From DATMER01 sp040349255 (GTDB taxonomy: Bacteria; Acidobacteriota; Thermoanaerobaculia; Multivoradales; UBA5704), in NCBI GenBank assembly GCA_040349255.1, contig JBEQUE010000144.1, forward strand, positions 1 through 64,000: a stretch of DNA of 64,000 bases, in the 5' to 3' direction. The notes beneath the pieces are model-generated. The model did no database searches and was not told where the DNA came from. It saw nothing but the letters and a program-made list of their open reading frames with translations. The translations under genes were made by a program, and so were the position numbers. Each line of letters opens with the position of its first letter. Within the stretch, counting starts at the first letter, position 1. Of the stretch, positions 28,871 through 38,444 are shown piece by piece.

Positions 28871-29713
28871 GTGAGAAAAAGAGGCGTTCCGGCAATGCTC
28901 GTGCTCTCTGCCCTGCTCGGTCTCTCCCCTCTGGCCGCCGATCCCACGATCCGGCGCGGCATCGACGTCTTCACCACCCGCGCCGACGGAAGGACCTACT
29001 ACGACTTCGCCAAGCAACCCATTCCCGCGGGTTTCTTCTGCAACGCCTCCAAGGCCTTCACCGGCCGGGTGCCGCTCAAGGGGCTGCCTCTCGCAACCCA
29101 GACGCCGGGAGAGCTCCGGAATGCCGACACGATCGTCGAGCGTCTCGACGATGCCGTCTTCAACGGTAAGGACGTTGCCGAGACGCGCATCCGATTCCGG
29201 GCCTTGTCGCTGGTGAGCATCGCCCCCATCAAGACGGCCTGCGGCGACTTCCATGTCTACGTCACCCTCAACGGCCCGCAGCGGGCGACGACGATGAGCA
29301 TCAGCCGCACCCAGCAAGGAGGCGGGACCTTTTCCGCGCCTCTCGCGGTCGACGCGCGCATGACCTTCATCCCCGTGAAGAAGTCCGTGAAATCCGCGAC
29401 CGGCAACAGCGCGCAGAAGTGGGAGCTCACCGGAAGCTTCACCTTCCCTGCCAGCCCCGTCGCGTGGAGCCTGGGAAATGAGGCGATGAAGAGAATCAGC
29501 TCCCCGGTCGTCGACACCAATGGAGACCTGACTCCGGACACGCGGCTTCCCGGCACCTCGAACTTCCTGGCGGGCACGCCGCCCGGCAATGTCATGACTG
29601 GCGCGTACGGCAATATCGGGGCCTGCCCGTGTGAGCCGGTATGCCATGCCACCTCCGGCGAGATGCACTGCTCCTACCCGACAGAAGACTGCTACCCCGT
29701 CGTCTGTCCATAA
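28871..29713 (+). CDS. Secreted protein of unknown function
   Basis: 280 residues from a GTG start with AGGAGG 7 nt upstream. A signal peptide is clear: RKRG, then AMLVLSALLGLSPLAA with likely cleavage after the Ala. The mature part is beta-rich with single cysteines (GFFCNAS, KTACGDF) and a Cys-rich end (CPCEPVCHATSGEMHC, then CYPVVCP) that could form disulphides or bind metal. No family was recognised. It may be cotranscribed with the lipoprotein or have its own promoter after the palindrome. Confidence 0.72.
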   Translation: MRKRGVPAMLVLSALLGLSPLAADPTIRRGIDVFTTRADGRTYYDFAKQPIPAGFFCNASKAFTGRVPLKGLPLATQTPGELRNADTIVERLDDAVFNGKDVAETRIRFRALSLVSIAPIKTACGDFHVYVTLNGPQRATTMSISRTQQGGGTFSAPLAVDARMTFIPVKKSVKSATGNSAQKWELTGSFTFPASPVAWSLGNEAMKRISSPVVDTNGDLTPDTRLPGTSNFLAGTPPGNVMTGAYGNIGACPCEPVCHATSGEMHCSYPTEDCYPVVCP

Positions 29714-29733
29714 CTCCGCATTCCTGCGAAGAG

Positions 29734-29764
29734 CCTCGAGGCGGCCGGACAGGGCCGCCCGAGG
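29734..29764. terminator. GC-rich hairpin between convergent genes
   Basis: CCTCG(A)GGCGGCC - GGACAG - GGCCGCCCGAGG forms a 12-bp stem with one bulged A. It lies between the secreted-protein gene and the convergent Uma2 gene. No T tract follows, so termination strength is uncertain. Confidence 0.5.
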
Positions 29765-29810
29765 CCTGGCCGGCTTCCCGTCCTGATGAACGCCGCCTTG
29801 CTTCGTCGCT

Positions 29811-30374
29811 TTAGAGGAAGATCTCGCCGAGAGGGATCTCCAGGCCGGGCAGGAGCGGGCTGGTCAGAATGTCGCCATCCGCCGCGGTCAGCTCCGCGCC
29901 CCCCTGGAGGCATTCCCCCATCCTGCGGAAGATCCGGGCCGCGTTCCGCGTCGGATCGACCATCCAGTACTCCTGGACGCCCAGGATCTCATAGCGCTCC
30001 AATTTGAGACCCTCGTCCCGTTTCCGAGTCGACGGCGAGAGCACCTCGATGACGAGGTCCGGCGCTCCCTGGACGTTCATCTCGGTAAGAATCCTCGCTC
30101 TCGCCTGGGAGACGAACAGGAGATCCGGCTGGACGACGTCATGCTTGCCGAGCAGAACGTCGGCGGGAGCCACAAAGAGACGGCCCAGTCGATGACGGCG
30201 GACGAACGGCGCGATCCAGGAAGTCAGCTCGACGACGATGCTCTGATGCCACAGGTTCGGAGCCGCCGTCACGAAGTGCTCCCCGTCGAGGATCTCGTGA
30301 CGGTACCCATCCTCCGGGAACAGGAGGTAGTCCTCGTAGGTGAGCTTGCGACGGACTGGATCTCGAAGGGCCAT
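29811..30374 (-). CDS. Uma2 family (DUF820) PD-(D/E)xK nuclease-fold protein
   Basis: 187 residues from the ATG at 30374 (GGGAG 6 nt upstream); longer in-frame starts exist but lack family similarity. Typical Uma2 blocks: KLTYEDYLLFPEDG, HEILDGEHFV, VQPDLLFV, APDLVIEVLSPSTRKRD with the PD-(D/E)xK-type residues, and YEILGVQEYWMVDP. Uma2 proteins are common in high-GC soil bacteria, often in many copies; their biological role is poorly known and nuclease activity is inferred from fold. It is a single-gene unit, downstream of and in the same direction as the MetRS-like fusion. Confidence 0.85.
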   Translation of the reverse strand: MALRDPVRRKLTYEDYLLFPEDGYRHEILDGEHFVTAAPNLWHQSIVVELTSWIAPFVRRHRLGRLFVAPADVLLGKHDVVQPDLLFVSQARARILTEMNVQGAPDLVIEVLSPSTRKRDEGLKLERYEILGVQEYWMVDPTRNAARIFRRMGECLQGGAELTAADGDILTSPLLPGLEIPLGEIFL

Positions 30375-30544
30375 GGCGACTCCCGTTTGCAGAGCCAGGA
30401 AGAGTTTAGCACGGGACACAATCCTCGGGTCGGAAGAAGTTCCGCCGGAGGATATCTCAGGACTCGCCGTCGTGGAACTCGCGACGAGGCTCGACTGCAA
30501 TCGAGTCCGCGCTCCTCGAATCCTCGGACACCTTCTCCCGGAAT

Positions 30545-32947
30545 TCACGCTTTCCGGCGGCAGATAATCTTGTCTCCACTCGTTCCCACGTGATCAAAAT
30601 ACTTGGTTATGATCTCATGGCAATGTCGACAACTGGGCCTTATGTCCTCGTGAAGTTCTAGGATGAGGGTATCCACTCTAGGAAGCCAGGAGGCGGAGGT
30701 CTCGAGGACCTCGACCTCAGAGCCTTCGATGTCGAGCTTCAGTATGTCGATGAAAGAGATGCCATACTCCTCCATAAGCCCATCGACAGTGACGGCTGGA
30801 ACGGTTTGCATAACACTCCTACCATCTAGATCACCTTCTACGGTCTGGAATCCCCATGCTCCACTTCCACCATCGATAACCTGGACGCAGGCTTTCTTGC
30901 ACCAGAGCGCCCCTCTCACTGGGAATATATTTGGGAAAGGCATCGAATTTCGAACCAGGAGTTGAAAGTTGTGTTCCTCGGGTTCGATCGCGATGATTCG
31001 GGCATCGGGATATCGCAGGGCAAAGTCAACCGATGAAGCACCTATGTTGGCTCCCCCGTCAACAATCACTTTTGGAGGATGTCCGACCTCAAGGATATGA
31101 GGCTTCTCGCGGAAGATCTCGCGATACACATCGAGATCCGTGGTCTCTGGTCGTATGTGCAGAATGTGACTACCTTCCAGGGCAACCCTTATTGTTGCCT
31201 CGTCGAGTTCGGTCCCATTGACACTCTCTCCAGTCTCGCCAAACGAAAAATAAGAAGTAGCGGCCAGCCCAAGAAGGCGCTGCCCGACAGGCAGCAAAGA
31301 ATGGATGTCTTCCCACTTATTTTCCCATAACGAACCTTGAAAGCCGAGTTCTTTCCAGAGGCGCTCGGCAAAATTGGGCATTATTGGCGCAGAGAGGATG
31401 GCCAAGAGCTTCGCCGCGAGCAGTTCTAGCGCGACGGCTGTCCGCCGCCTTTCATTTTGCGCGATAACTCGAAGCCAGCTTTCCTCGGATTTCGCGAAGC
31501 GCCTCGCATCGCGAACGAGCCAACCGAGGACGCTTGCAGCGCACTGAGGCGAGAACGTCCTCGCCTCGTAGGCTTTGCTCGCCTGGGCAGTTAGCATGGT
31601 TAGTCGTTCTGCGAATCGCAAGTGCTCTTCCGCCCAACTACCAGCCCCAGGCACCCGTTCCTCGAACTCTCTAGCAGCCCGAACCGCCAATTCCCTGAGC
31701 CAAGCCTGCCATTCACGGATCAGTTCCCGGTCCACGTCCGCGGCGAGCTCAGCCAAACTGAAGTTGGTCCTCTCCACCTCGGGATATGTTGTCGCCATGT
31801 GAAAGCGTAGGGAGTCTGCGGGCACCCTGCTCAGCAGATGCTGTCCCCAGATTGCATGCTGCCGGCTGGTTGAGAACTTGGAATGATCAAGAAGACGGAA
31901 CTCGTTCATGAGCAGCGCCGAAGGAAGACGGATTTGCGAGTCAAAAGCCATCAGCAACGCGGGCACCAGAACTGCGTAGTAAAAAGCATTGTCGAATCCG
32001 AAACATTGAATAGCAAGGGAATCCCCATTCTTCCAGAATTGCTCCCAGCGGCCATCGAGATGCTGGGCATAGGTGAGATAGCGCGCGGCTTCGTCGCACC
32101 ACGTATAGACTGTCTGGCCCTCGAATCCTGGAATTGCAATCGGCACCCCCCAGTTATCGTAATGAGAAACAGCAAAATTCCAGAAACCAACCTGTAGAGC
32201 CTGCTCGCAGAAAGATCTCAGATTAGAGCTCATCGCCACCTTGCTCCAATATTCCTGCAGCCTGCCGCTATACTGGTCAAGCGGGAAGTAGAGGCGCTTC
32301 ATAGCCCTGAAGGACGGAGGAGCGCCGCACTGGGCGCAGACCGGATCCAGAAGATCTACACAGCGGTTGGGCATACCGCAACTCTCACATCCGCTTCCCG
32401 TGGTACGGCTTCCACAATAGGGGCAGTGTCCAGAGATATAGTTCTCATAAAGCTGGCGACGACACGGTTCACAATAGGTAGTCGGGTCCACGCGGGAAAT
32501 GAGCAATCCACGGGCATACAGGTTACCTAGAAAATCTTGTACGGTCGGTACGTAGAAGAGCGATGAATTCGGCCGAATAAACTGGTCGACGTCAATCCGC
32601 GCCCCCCTGAGCGTACTCGCTATACTTTCCGCCATTTGGTCTGCAACCTGCTGAGGGGAGACGCCAGCCTCCATTGCATGGATCTTGACGTCACTCTGAT
32701 TGTCATCTGTACCAGTGAAAAAGTGAACCTCTGCGCCACGAAGCCGGAGGTAGCGCGACTGAATGTCTCCTGCAAGGTAGGGCCCGGAGAGATGGCCCAC
32801 ATGCAGATCGCCATTCGGGGTTGGGGGCGCTGCCATGACAAGTACGCGAAGAGAAGCATAGCGCAACGTATCCCGGCAGTCGCTCGCCAGGCCCTCGACC
32901 GCTCCATAACTAGAAATTATCTGCTTCTTCTCCCTGGGTTCTTCCAT
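30545..32947 (-). CDS. Methionyl-tRNA synthetase-like protein fused to FkbM methyltransferase
   Basis: 800 residues from the ATG at 32947 (GGAG 7 nt upstream; a GTG lies 6 bp earlier). Residues ~30-560 are a class I MetRS: HIGH-type motif HVGHL (49-53), Zn-knuckle cysteines (YCEPCRRQLYE, HCPYCGSRTT, CESCGMPNRC, CAQCG), KMSKS-type KFSTS near 357, and a helical anticodon-binding-like region. There is no C-terminal tRNA-binding EMAP/Trbp111 domain. Residues ~565-800 are a FkbM-type SAM methyltransferase (VDGGANIGASS, IAIEPEEHNFQLL, DILKLDIEGSE). The housekeeping metG is presumably elsewhere. Such a fusion next to aminocyclitol-type genes suggests use of an aminoacyl-AMP or aminoacyl-tRNA in a small-molecule pathway, with O-methylation. 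That is inference. Confidence 0.85.
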   Translation of the reverse strand: MEEPREKKQIISSYGAVEGLASDCRDTLRYASLRVLVMAAPPTPNGDLHVGHLSGPYLAGDIQSRYLRLRGAEVHFFTGTDDNQSDVKIHAMEAGVSPQQVADQMAESIASTLRGARIDVDQFIRPNSSLFYVPTVQDFLGNLYARGLLISRVDPTTYCEPCRRQLYENYISGHCPYCGSRTTGSGCESCGMPNRCVDLLDPVCAQCGAPPSFRAMKRLYFPLDQYSGRLQEYWSKVAMSSNLRSFCEQALQVGFWNFAVSHYDNWGVPIAIPGFEGQTVYTWCDEAARYLTYAQHLDGRWEQFWKNGDSLAIQCFGFDNAFYYAVLVPALLMAFDSQIRLPSALLMNEFRLLDHSKFSTSRQHAIWGQHLLSRVPADSLRFHMATTYPEVERTNFSLAELAADVDRELIREWQAWLRELAVRAAREFEERVPGAGSWAEEHLRFAERLTMLTAQASKAYEARTFSPQCAASVLGWLVRDARRFAKSEESWLRVIAQNERRRTAVALELLAAKLLAILSAPIMPNFAERLWKELGFQGSLWENKWEDIHSLLPVGQRLLGLAATSYFSFGETGESVNGTELDEATIRVALEGSHILHIRPETTDLDVYREIFREKPHILEVGHPPKVIVDGGANIGASSVDFALRYPDARIIAIEPEEHNFQLLVRNSMPFPNIFPVRGALWCKKACVQVIDGGSGAWGFQTVEGDLDGRSVMQTVPAVTVDGLMEEYGISFIDILKLDIEGSEVEVLETSASWLPRVDTLILELHEDIRPSCRHCHEIITKYFDHVGTSGDKIICRRKA
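32906..32930. repeat. 25-bp perfect inverted repeat, left copy
   Basis: On the plus strand it starts ATAACTAGAAATTATC and is the exact reverse complement of 40925-40949. It lies inside the MetRS-like coding region at codons ~6-14. Flanking bases do not match, so the repeat is exactly 25 bp. Confidence 0.9.
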
Positions 32948-32977
32948 ACACACTCTCCATGGCTGACTTAAATTAGC

Positions 32978-35900
32978 ATGCCTGACTATAACATACCGAA
33001 GACCTCGCCGAGAAGAGTCCTCGTTCTGTCGACAAACCCTGAGGATACCGAAAGGCTAGCACTTGAACGGGAAACCCGTCAAATTGAGCGTGCATTAGCG
33101 CATCGCGAAGGAAGTTTCACGGTGCGACACGCTATGGCTGCTCACCTTGAAGATCTCGAGGACAGCCTATTCGATTTTAAGCCGCAGTACGTTCATTTCT
33201 GCGGCCATGGCTTAAAAGGAGGCCGAGGTCTTGCCTTCCAGGATGACTCGGGAAGGACGAGTCCCGTTACCACGCGGCAGCTTAAGGAGTTGTTCTCTAT
33301 CTTCAAAACGAACATCAGCTGCGTATTTCTCAATTGCTGCTTTTCGCGCCCCCAGGCAGAAGTGATTTCCGCTCATGTCCCCTACGTGATTGGAACAAGT
33401 GAGGCGTTTGACGATGAGTTGGCCGTTGTCTTCGCTTCAAAGTTCTACAAGGCGATTGGTCGTGGAAAAACGGTCCCATTTGCGTTCAAGTTCGCCCGCG
33501 CTGTTACCGCCGACAATTTGGATTCCCTGATTCCGGTCCTAGTCCGAGGGCGGCGCAAAAATAAAACAAACCCTGGAGATAGCGTCGGCTCTTCTGGCAC
33601 CAGCCAGTGGAAGGCAGGAAATTTAGGGCAACCCAAGGAGTTCCGCTCGTTCGATTTAGAAGCAAAGGAAGAACAGGCTTCGTTACACCTCAATACCTCG
33701 CAAAAAGAACAGGATCAGGATGCTCGGCGCGCTTCCCTGAGCCGCCTCTGGAATCGATTAGAACAAAAGCGCGAAGCCGTCATTTTTCTGGGTTCTGCTG
33801 CCTGCGCGGAGGGCTTCAAGGAGGGCAAGCCCTACCCCAGCTTGGATGCCATCGCCAAGCGAATTCTCGATGATGAAGGTCGAAGCACTGGCAATATGAC
33901 CGACGTTCGCAAGGAGCTGAGAAATACATTGCGGATGTGGACTGAAGGGGAGGGAGATCTTTCCGATTTTCTCCGAAAATATATTTCAGGGCAGCCCGGC
34001 GCTGCCCATCACTATCTTGCAGCCTTGGCTCTAGGCCTTTTCCCGGAGTTCAATCTCCTTCTGTTTGTAACGGCCGGATTCGATGACTTGATGGAGGAAG
34101 CATTCGTCAGTCTGCTAAGAGGTGAAACCCGACCCAAGATAAGGCATTACAGCATTGGGCATCAAGAAGAAACAGTTCCTAGAATTTTCGAGGAAGTCTC
34201 CGGTCAAGTGCGCAAGGGAGTGCCTGTTATACTCAAACTATTTGGCGATCTGGACGCAGAGAGTCCCCTGCTCTACCCAAAGACCAAAATTCGTCAGAAG
34301 CTTGGGAGCAGTATTCAAGGCTGGTTCAGCCGTCCCGTGCTCTTCATCGATTGCGGGCCCGAGGATAAAGCCTTTGAAGATTTGTTCTTTAAGACAGAAA
34401 AGCGTGGCCCCTTGTTTGTTATTGGTAAGAACCTTGCACAATATCGAAACGATCCTACTATTCATCATGTCGCCATATCGCTCATGGAATTCGGCCTAGA
34501 GTTCCTCGATATGGTGAGATCTAAAAATCAGGACCTTCTTAAGCGGGTAGAAGATCTCCTGCATAATGTAGATCCTCTCGCGCTCTATCCTGATTGTGAA
34601 TCTATCATGGCACGCGCCGCTATCGCCTCTCGCGCTTCGTTACTACGGGTGGAAGAGCGACTGCCGCGTAGCCGTTCCAATGAGGAAGGCCACGCCTTTG
34701 TGCCCATCGCTCGAATTGACACGCAACCTGATTTCGCGGCCTTCTTGCGGGACGGTAGGCCTCTCCTTGCATTAATCGGTGATTCCGGTTCCGGTAAGTC
34801 TACTCTCTTCTACCAAGTCCACCAAGCCGCGGGTGCTTTCATTTCGATCTTTTATGACATCCATCAACTTCAGGCCACGCGCACGCTTGCTGGTAGGCTT
34901 GCCCACGACTTCCTCTGTGACGAACGCAATTTCGTCGACCTTGTTAGAGTACTCGACAAGGCATTGAAATTTGAGCAGCGAAAGCTTGTCATTTTTATTG
35001 ATGGACTCAACGAAAGCCTTGATCTGAAGCCTTCCACCTTGCGCTTTGAAATCGAGGATCTTGGCGCGAAACTGCCAGGAACAATCAAGATTGCCTATTC
35101 GTGCCGCAGAGTCTATTGGGACAATTTCATCCGCAATACATCGCCGCTTTCCAAAGAACTATACTTTAATTCAAAAGAAATAGTTCTAGAGCACTTTTCT
35201 CCAAGAGAGGCGGAAAGCGCCTTCAAGTCATACCAGGAACTTTACGGATTCCTCGGTAACTATGCTTCATTGAGCTCCGAATTCAAGTTGAGAATTAAGG
35301 ACCCGCTGATGTTGCGTATGCTCGCAGAGGGTTACGCGGGGAAGAAGCTTCCTGATTTCGCGCCTGCAGTGCTGATCTTCGATACTTACCATAAACGTTT
35401 CCGGCAGCGCTTCAAAGGCACTGTTGTACCGGCTTTCCTCGATGCGCTAGTGGCCGCGAAGGTAAATGAGACCGAGGCGGAACTCGCCTCCGATCAGTTC
35501 ATCACTGAAGATGTGCGAACGCACCCGAAACTCAGTCTTCTGATTCAACAGCAGATGTTGAATGCGCATCGGGGTGGGGACCCACTCCTGCTCCTCGAAG
35601 ATGAAGGGATACTGACAGCTATCGATGACGATAGCACATCCTATCGATTCGCCTACGACCGGTTTTTTGAATATCTACTCGGAAAATCACTTTCAAAACT
35701 TCTGACTACCGGTTCTAGAGAGAGGTTCCGAGAGCGTCTTGAGAAGCAGATACGTAGATTAAGCCCCTTTCATTTTTCCTTCCTGCAAGCGCTGAAGTCG
35801 GAGGTCATTCGTCTCAACATTCTCGAGCCAAGCGGGCCCTGCTCCTTTTACGACCCTGAACTTGTGAGAGGACTTCTTGAGAACGAGGATGCGGGGATCG

Positions 35901-37432
35901 TTGCGTTCACGAAGGACCTGTTAAGAGAGTTGATGTTCGAGGGGGGGCGGGACCTCACGTCAGTGATAGCGCAGGTCTTTCAGGATGAGACGGCTAATCA
36001 GCTCTTGATGCTGGACATAGCCCCTGATTCGCCGCGCACGCTCCCCTTGGTTGTGAGAGGGTTGATGCAGGGTGCGAGAGAGATCGCTCGTCGCTGCTGC
36101 CATATCCTTGTCAACTTCTTATCCGAGCCGGAATCCCGGCGCCTCATCGAGGATGAACTCTTTCTCGAGCTTCGCAGGCCGCTTCAGGTCGCGACAATAG
36201 GTGGAATGATTTACTATTCAGCAGCCTTGGCCGGAGAAGCCGATCGTAGGGGTGCTGACCCTCTACCGATAATCCTAGATTTCTGGCGCCGAGCATGGGG
36301 AGTCGCAGAAAGGGACGAAAGGGATGTCGAGGCGCTGGTCGGCGGCCTAGTGAGAATAGTACACACTGAGGCTGGCCGATTCTTCGGTGATGACAGCAGG
36401 AACGCTATGGACTACATATGGACAGGCATGCCTCGTGAGATCAAGGATGTTTCCCTTCAGATGGTTCCATTTATTGTCGATTCTGACCGAAGGCTCCCCC
36501 CTGACATTCAGGAGATTCTCCTCTTCTTCGGATCGACCATACGCGATTGGTCAACTCGTCGCGATCCTGCTGCCTATGTAGAGAAGGACTATAAAATAGA
36601 GTTCACGATGGCACAGTGGATCCTGGTGCAGAGGGCGAGGCACCAATACAGCGACGTGAAGGAGACTCTTGAAAGCTTCGTCGCCACAGGTTATTCACGA
36701 AGCATTGAGGTGGCGCTTAGCAATATGGAGTCCTGTTGCCTCCATATGCTCCTGAATGACAAAGCGCTTCTTAATGACGCTTATCAGACCATGCTTAAGT
36801 GGATGCCGATTTACCAGAGTGATGAGCAAGGATTTTACGGGCACTTGGCCAAGGAGGACCCCTTCTCGCGCAACGAGTGCCCGATAGATATGGTTGGTCG
36901 AATTTCTCTCCTGGATGAGTTTTCTCCCAAGGAGGGGCGAATCCCGTTTCTTGAGCCTTGGTTCACTAGCCTGGACAGGAGAGACCGCCTGTACGCCCTA
37001 ATCTGCGCCAGGAAATTGTGGCGTCATCAACCCGTAAAGATGCTCCAAACCCTCGAAGTCGTTTGTAGCTCGGATGACGAAACCGTCGCCTCTTGGCTGG
37101 ACGTCATACTCAAGGAAATCTACATGGTTCTCCCGCGTCTCGTGGAGGAGTTCTTTCGGCGTACCGGCATGGAGCCGGCCCGAGCCCAAAGAATCAAGAC
37201 TCGGTCGGACGTGGTGGACCCTAGCGCTGTTGTCCACCCTGGAGAGCCCCTCTACAAAGCGCTCTTCCTCGGCCCCCGAGAGCGCCGCAAGAAATTAGCT
37301 GAATGGTACCTTCATCTTCTTCAGTCCGACAGCTTAGAGGATTACTGCGACGCCCTTGCACGATGGTTCATTTCGAAGATCCACAACATGGATACGGGGA
37401 ACCATGGGTTGAGCGCCGACCTTGATCCTTGA
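32978..37432 (+). CDS. CHAT / degenerate SIR2-like / STAND ATPase / helical sensor protein
   Basis: 1484 residues. Residues 1-200: CHAT-type fold, RRVLVLSTNPEDTERL, H77 in VHFCGHGLKGG and C121 in VFLNCCFS. Residues ~265-520: SIR2-like, VIFLGSAACAEGF, AAHHYLAALALG, FVTAGFDDLMEEA and VILKLFGDLD. The TTN Asn reads G and the HG His reads F, so NAD cleavage is doubtful. Residues ~590-930: P-loop ATPase, GDSGSGKST (K607) and LVIFIDGLNES (D675). The last ~550 residues are all-helical, HEAT-like, as in Avs-type sensors. Lower GC than its surroundings. It is divergent from the MetRS-like gene and lies within a 25-bp inverted repeat. Avs-like antiviral protein is the best guess; no family assignment was possible. 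Confidence 0.85.
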   Translation: MPDYNIPKTSPRRVLVLSTNPEDTERLALERETRQIERALAHREGSFTVRHAMAAHLEDLEDSLFDFKPQYVHFCGHGLKGGRGLAFQDDSGRTSPVTTRQLKELFSIFKTNISCVFLNCCFSRPQAEVISAHVPYVIGTSEAFDDELAVVFASKFYKAIGRGKTVPFAFKFARAVTADNLDSLIPVLVRGRRKNKTNPGDSVGSSGTSQWKAGNLGQPKEFRSFDLEAKEEQASLHLNTSQKEQDQDARRASLSRLWNRLEQKREAVIFLGSAACAEGFKEGKPYPSLDAIAKRILDDEGRSTGNMTDVRKELRNTLRMWTEGEGDLSDFLRKYISGQPGAAHHYLAALALGLFPEFNLLLFVTAGFDDLMEEAFVSLLRGETRPKIRHYSIGHQEETVPRIFEEVSGQVRKGVPVILKLFGDLDAESPLLYPKTKIRQKLGSSIQGWFSRPVLFIDCGPEDKAFEDLFFKTEKRGPLFVIGKNLAQYRNDPTIHHVAISLMEFGLEFLDMVRSKNQDLLKRVEDLLHNVDPLALYPDCESIMARAAIASRASLLRVEERLPRSRSNEEGHAFVPIARIDTQPDFAAFLRDGRPLLALIGDSGSGKSTLFYQVHQAAGAFISIFYDIHQLQATRTLAGRLAHDFLCDERNFVDLVRVLDKALKFEQRKLVIFIDGLNESLDLKPSTLRFEIEDLGAKLPGTIKIAYSCRRVYWDNFIRNTSPLSKELYFNSKEIVLEHFSPREAESAFKSYQELYGFLGNYASLSSEFKLRIKDPLMLRMLAEGYAGKKLPDFAPAVLIFDTYHKRFRQRFKGTVVPAFLDALVAAKVNETEAELASDQFITEDVRTHPKLSLLIQQQMLNAHRGGDPLLLLEDEGILTAIDDDSTSYRFAYDRFFEYLLGKSLSKLLTTGSRERFRERLEKQIRRLSPFHFSFLQALKSEVIRLNILEPSGPCSFYDPELVRGLLENEDAGIVAFTKDLLRELMFEGGRDLTSVIAQVFQDETANQLLMLDIAPDSPRTLPLVVRGLMQGAREIARRCCHILVNFLSEPESRRLIEDELFLELRRPLQVATIGGMIYYSAALAGEADRRGADPLPIILDFWRRAWGVAERDERDVEALVGGLVRIVHTEAGRFFGDDSRNAMDYIWTGMPREIKDVSLQMVPFIVDSDRRLPPDIQEILLFFGSTIRDWSTRRDPAAYVEKDYKIEFTMAQWILVQRARHQYSDVKETLESFVATGYSRSIEVALSNMESCCLHMLLNDKALLNDAYQTMLKWMPIYQSDEQGFYGHLAKEDPFSRNECPIDMVGRISLLDEFSPKEGRIPFLEPWFTSLDRRDRLYALICARKLWRHQPVKMLQTLEVVCSSDDETVASWLDVILKEIYMVLPRLVEEFFRRTGMEPARAQRIKTRSDVVDPSAVVHPGEPLYKALFLGPRERRKKLAEWYLHLLQSDSLEDYCDALARWFISKIHNMDTGNHGLSADLDP

Positions 37433-37652
37433 GTATCCGCCATCTTTCAATAGCCGAGGCATTGCTACTCCCGCCGAGGTGATAAACCAAGCTGACCGCT
37501 TCACTGCATGTTGCCCTGACTCCAGCTGCCCGAATGGCCAGATTCCACAGATCATCATAGCTAGCATTAGCCATAAGGTCGTAGAATCCATACAGTTCAA
37601 TCGGTCGGTCGTGCGTGACAACCACGAAGGAAATCAGGAACTTCGATCTCAT
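37368..37652 (-). CDS. Small hypothetical ORF, possible glycosyltransferase remnant
   Basis: 94 residues, 15 bp after the radical SAM stop and in the same direction, with GAGAGG 9 nt before the ATG. It overlaps the 3' end of the CHAT-STAND gene by 65 bp. The start FLISFVVVTHDRP resembles the opening strand of GT2 glycosyltransferases and VYHLGGSSNASAIERW resembles a GT2 tail, so an internal deletion product is possible. Otherwise unrecognised. It may not be translated. Confidence 0.35.
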   Translation of the reverse strand: MRSKFLISFVVVTHDRPIELYGFYDLMANASYDDLWNLAIRAAGVRATCSEAVSLVYHLGGSSNASAIERWRILKDQGRRSTHGSPYPCCGSSK

Positions 37653-37667
37653 CGGGTTGGCCTCTCG

Positions 37668-38444
37668 TCAACTGTGTAATGCGCGAGGGGCTTTGACTAG
37701 ATGTTTGTGGTCGTTTTCGCCAGGGCCAAAGTATTCCCGGTTGTTGCAGCGGCGGCATATCTCTGAAGCCTCCTGCCTTTTGCCTTCTTGGAGCAGGTTA
37801 CGGAGGTGGACGAATCGCGGGGAAAACCAAATCTCCTCAAGAGTCTGAACCGATATATTTCCCATGACATGGCTTCGCTCGGCGTCGTCACAGCAGAGCA
37901 GGACATCCCCGCCAACTGTAATTATCAACATGTCAGTCGGAGCATAACATGGCAAGAACAGTGGCTCCTCCGTTGTACCCAGGAGCCCACCTCGATTCAC
38001 AAGAACAAGATCCGAGGGGAACTGGATCGTCTGATAGGGCCTTTCCGGCATCGGCTCATAATCATGGCGTGTCACAATGAAGTGATCTATGCCGGCCTCC
38101 CTTAGGGAGGTGTAACGCTCATCAAGGAGAAGGTCTCCGTTGGTGAATAAAACCTGAAATGCATTTGGAAGACGGGCGGCCGCCTTCCTTACCAAAGTTT
38201 CCAGATCGCGACGCAAGAGCGGCTCATTGAACAAGTGATACGATAGGTTCCCTTGGAAATTGACCCGCTCCAACTCGGAAACAATACGATCGAACAACGA
38301 TTCGCTCATAAAGAGATCGGTCTTGGGCGCGGGTAATACCGACACGGGGCAATAGCTGCACCGGCGATTGCACCGAGCATTGACCTCCATTTCGACTACG
38401 CTGAACCAACTTCCCTGGGGCTCGACAGGTTGTCCTCTAAACAC
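37668..38444 (-). CDS. Radical SAM/SPASM protein, BtrN/AlbA-like group
   Basis: 258 residues from a GTG at 38444 with GGAGG 7 nt upstream; this start overlaps the aminotransferase 3' end by 49 bp. The radical SAM cluster motif is CNRRCSYC (CxxxCxxC). The C-terminal half has SPASM/twitch cysteines: LLCCDD, then GNISVQTLEEIWFS and CRRCNN. Size and layout fit small SPASM/twitch enzymes such as BtrN, which oxidises an aminocyclitol alcohol in butirosin biosynthesis. With an aminotransferase and inositol-phosphate synthase in the same operon, alcohol oxidation on a cyclitol is a reasonable hypothesis. It needs a reductant and iron-sulphur assembly from elsewhere. Confidence 0.82.
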   Translation of the reverse strand: MFRGQPVEPQGSWFSVVEMEVNARCNRRCSYCPVSVLPAPKTDLFMSESLFDRIVSELERVNFQGNLSYHLFNEPLLRRDLETLVRKAAARLPNAFQVLFTNGDLLLDERYTSLREAGIDHFIVTRHDYEPMPERPYQTIQFPSDLVLVNRGGLLGTTEEPLFLPCYAPTDMLIITVGGDVLLCCDDAERSHVMGNISVQTLEEIWFSPRFVHLRNLLQEGKRQEASEICRRCNNREYFGPGENDHKHLVKAPRALHS

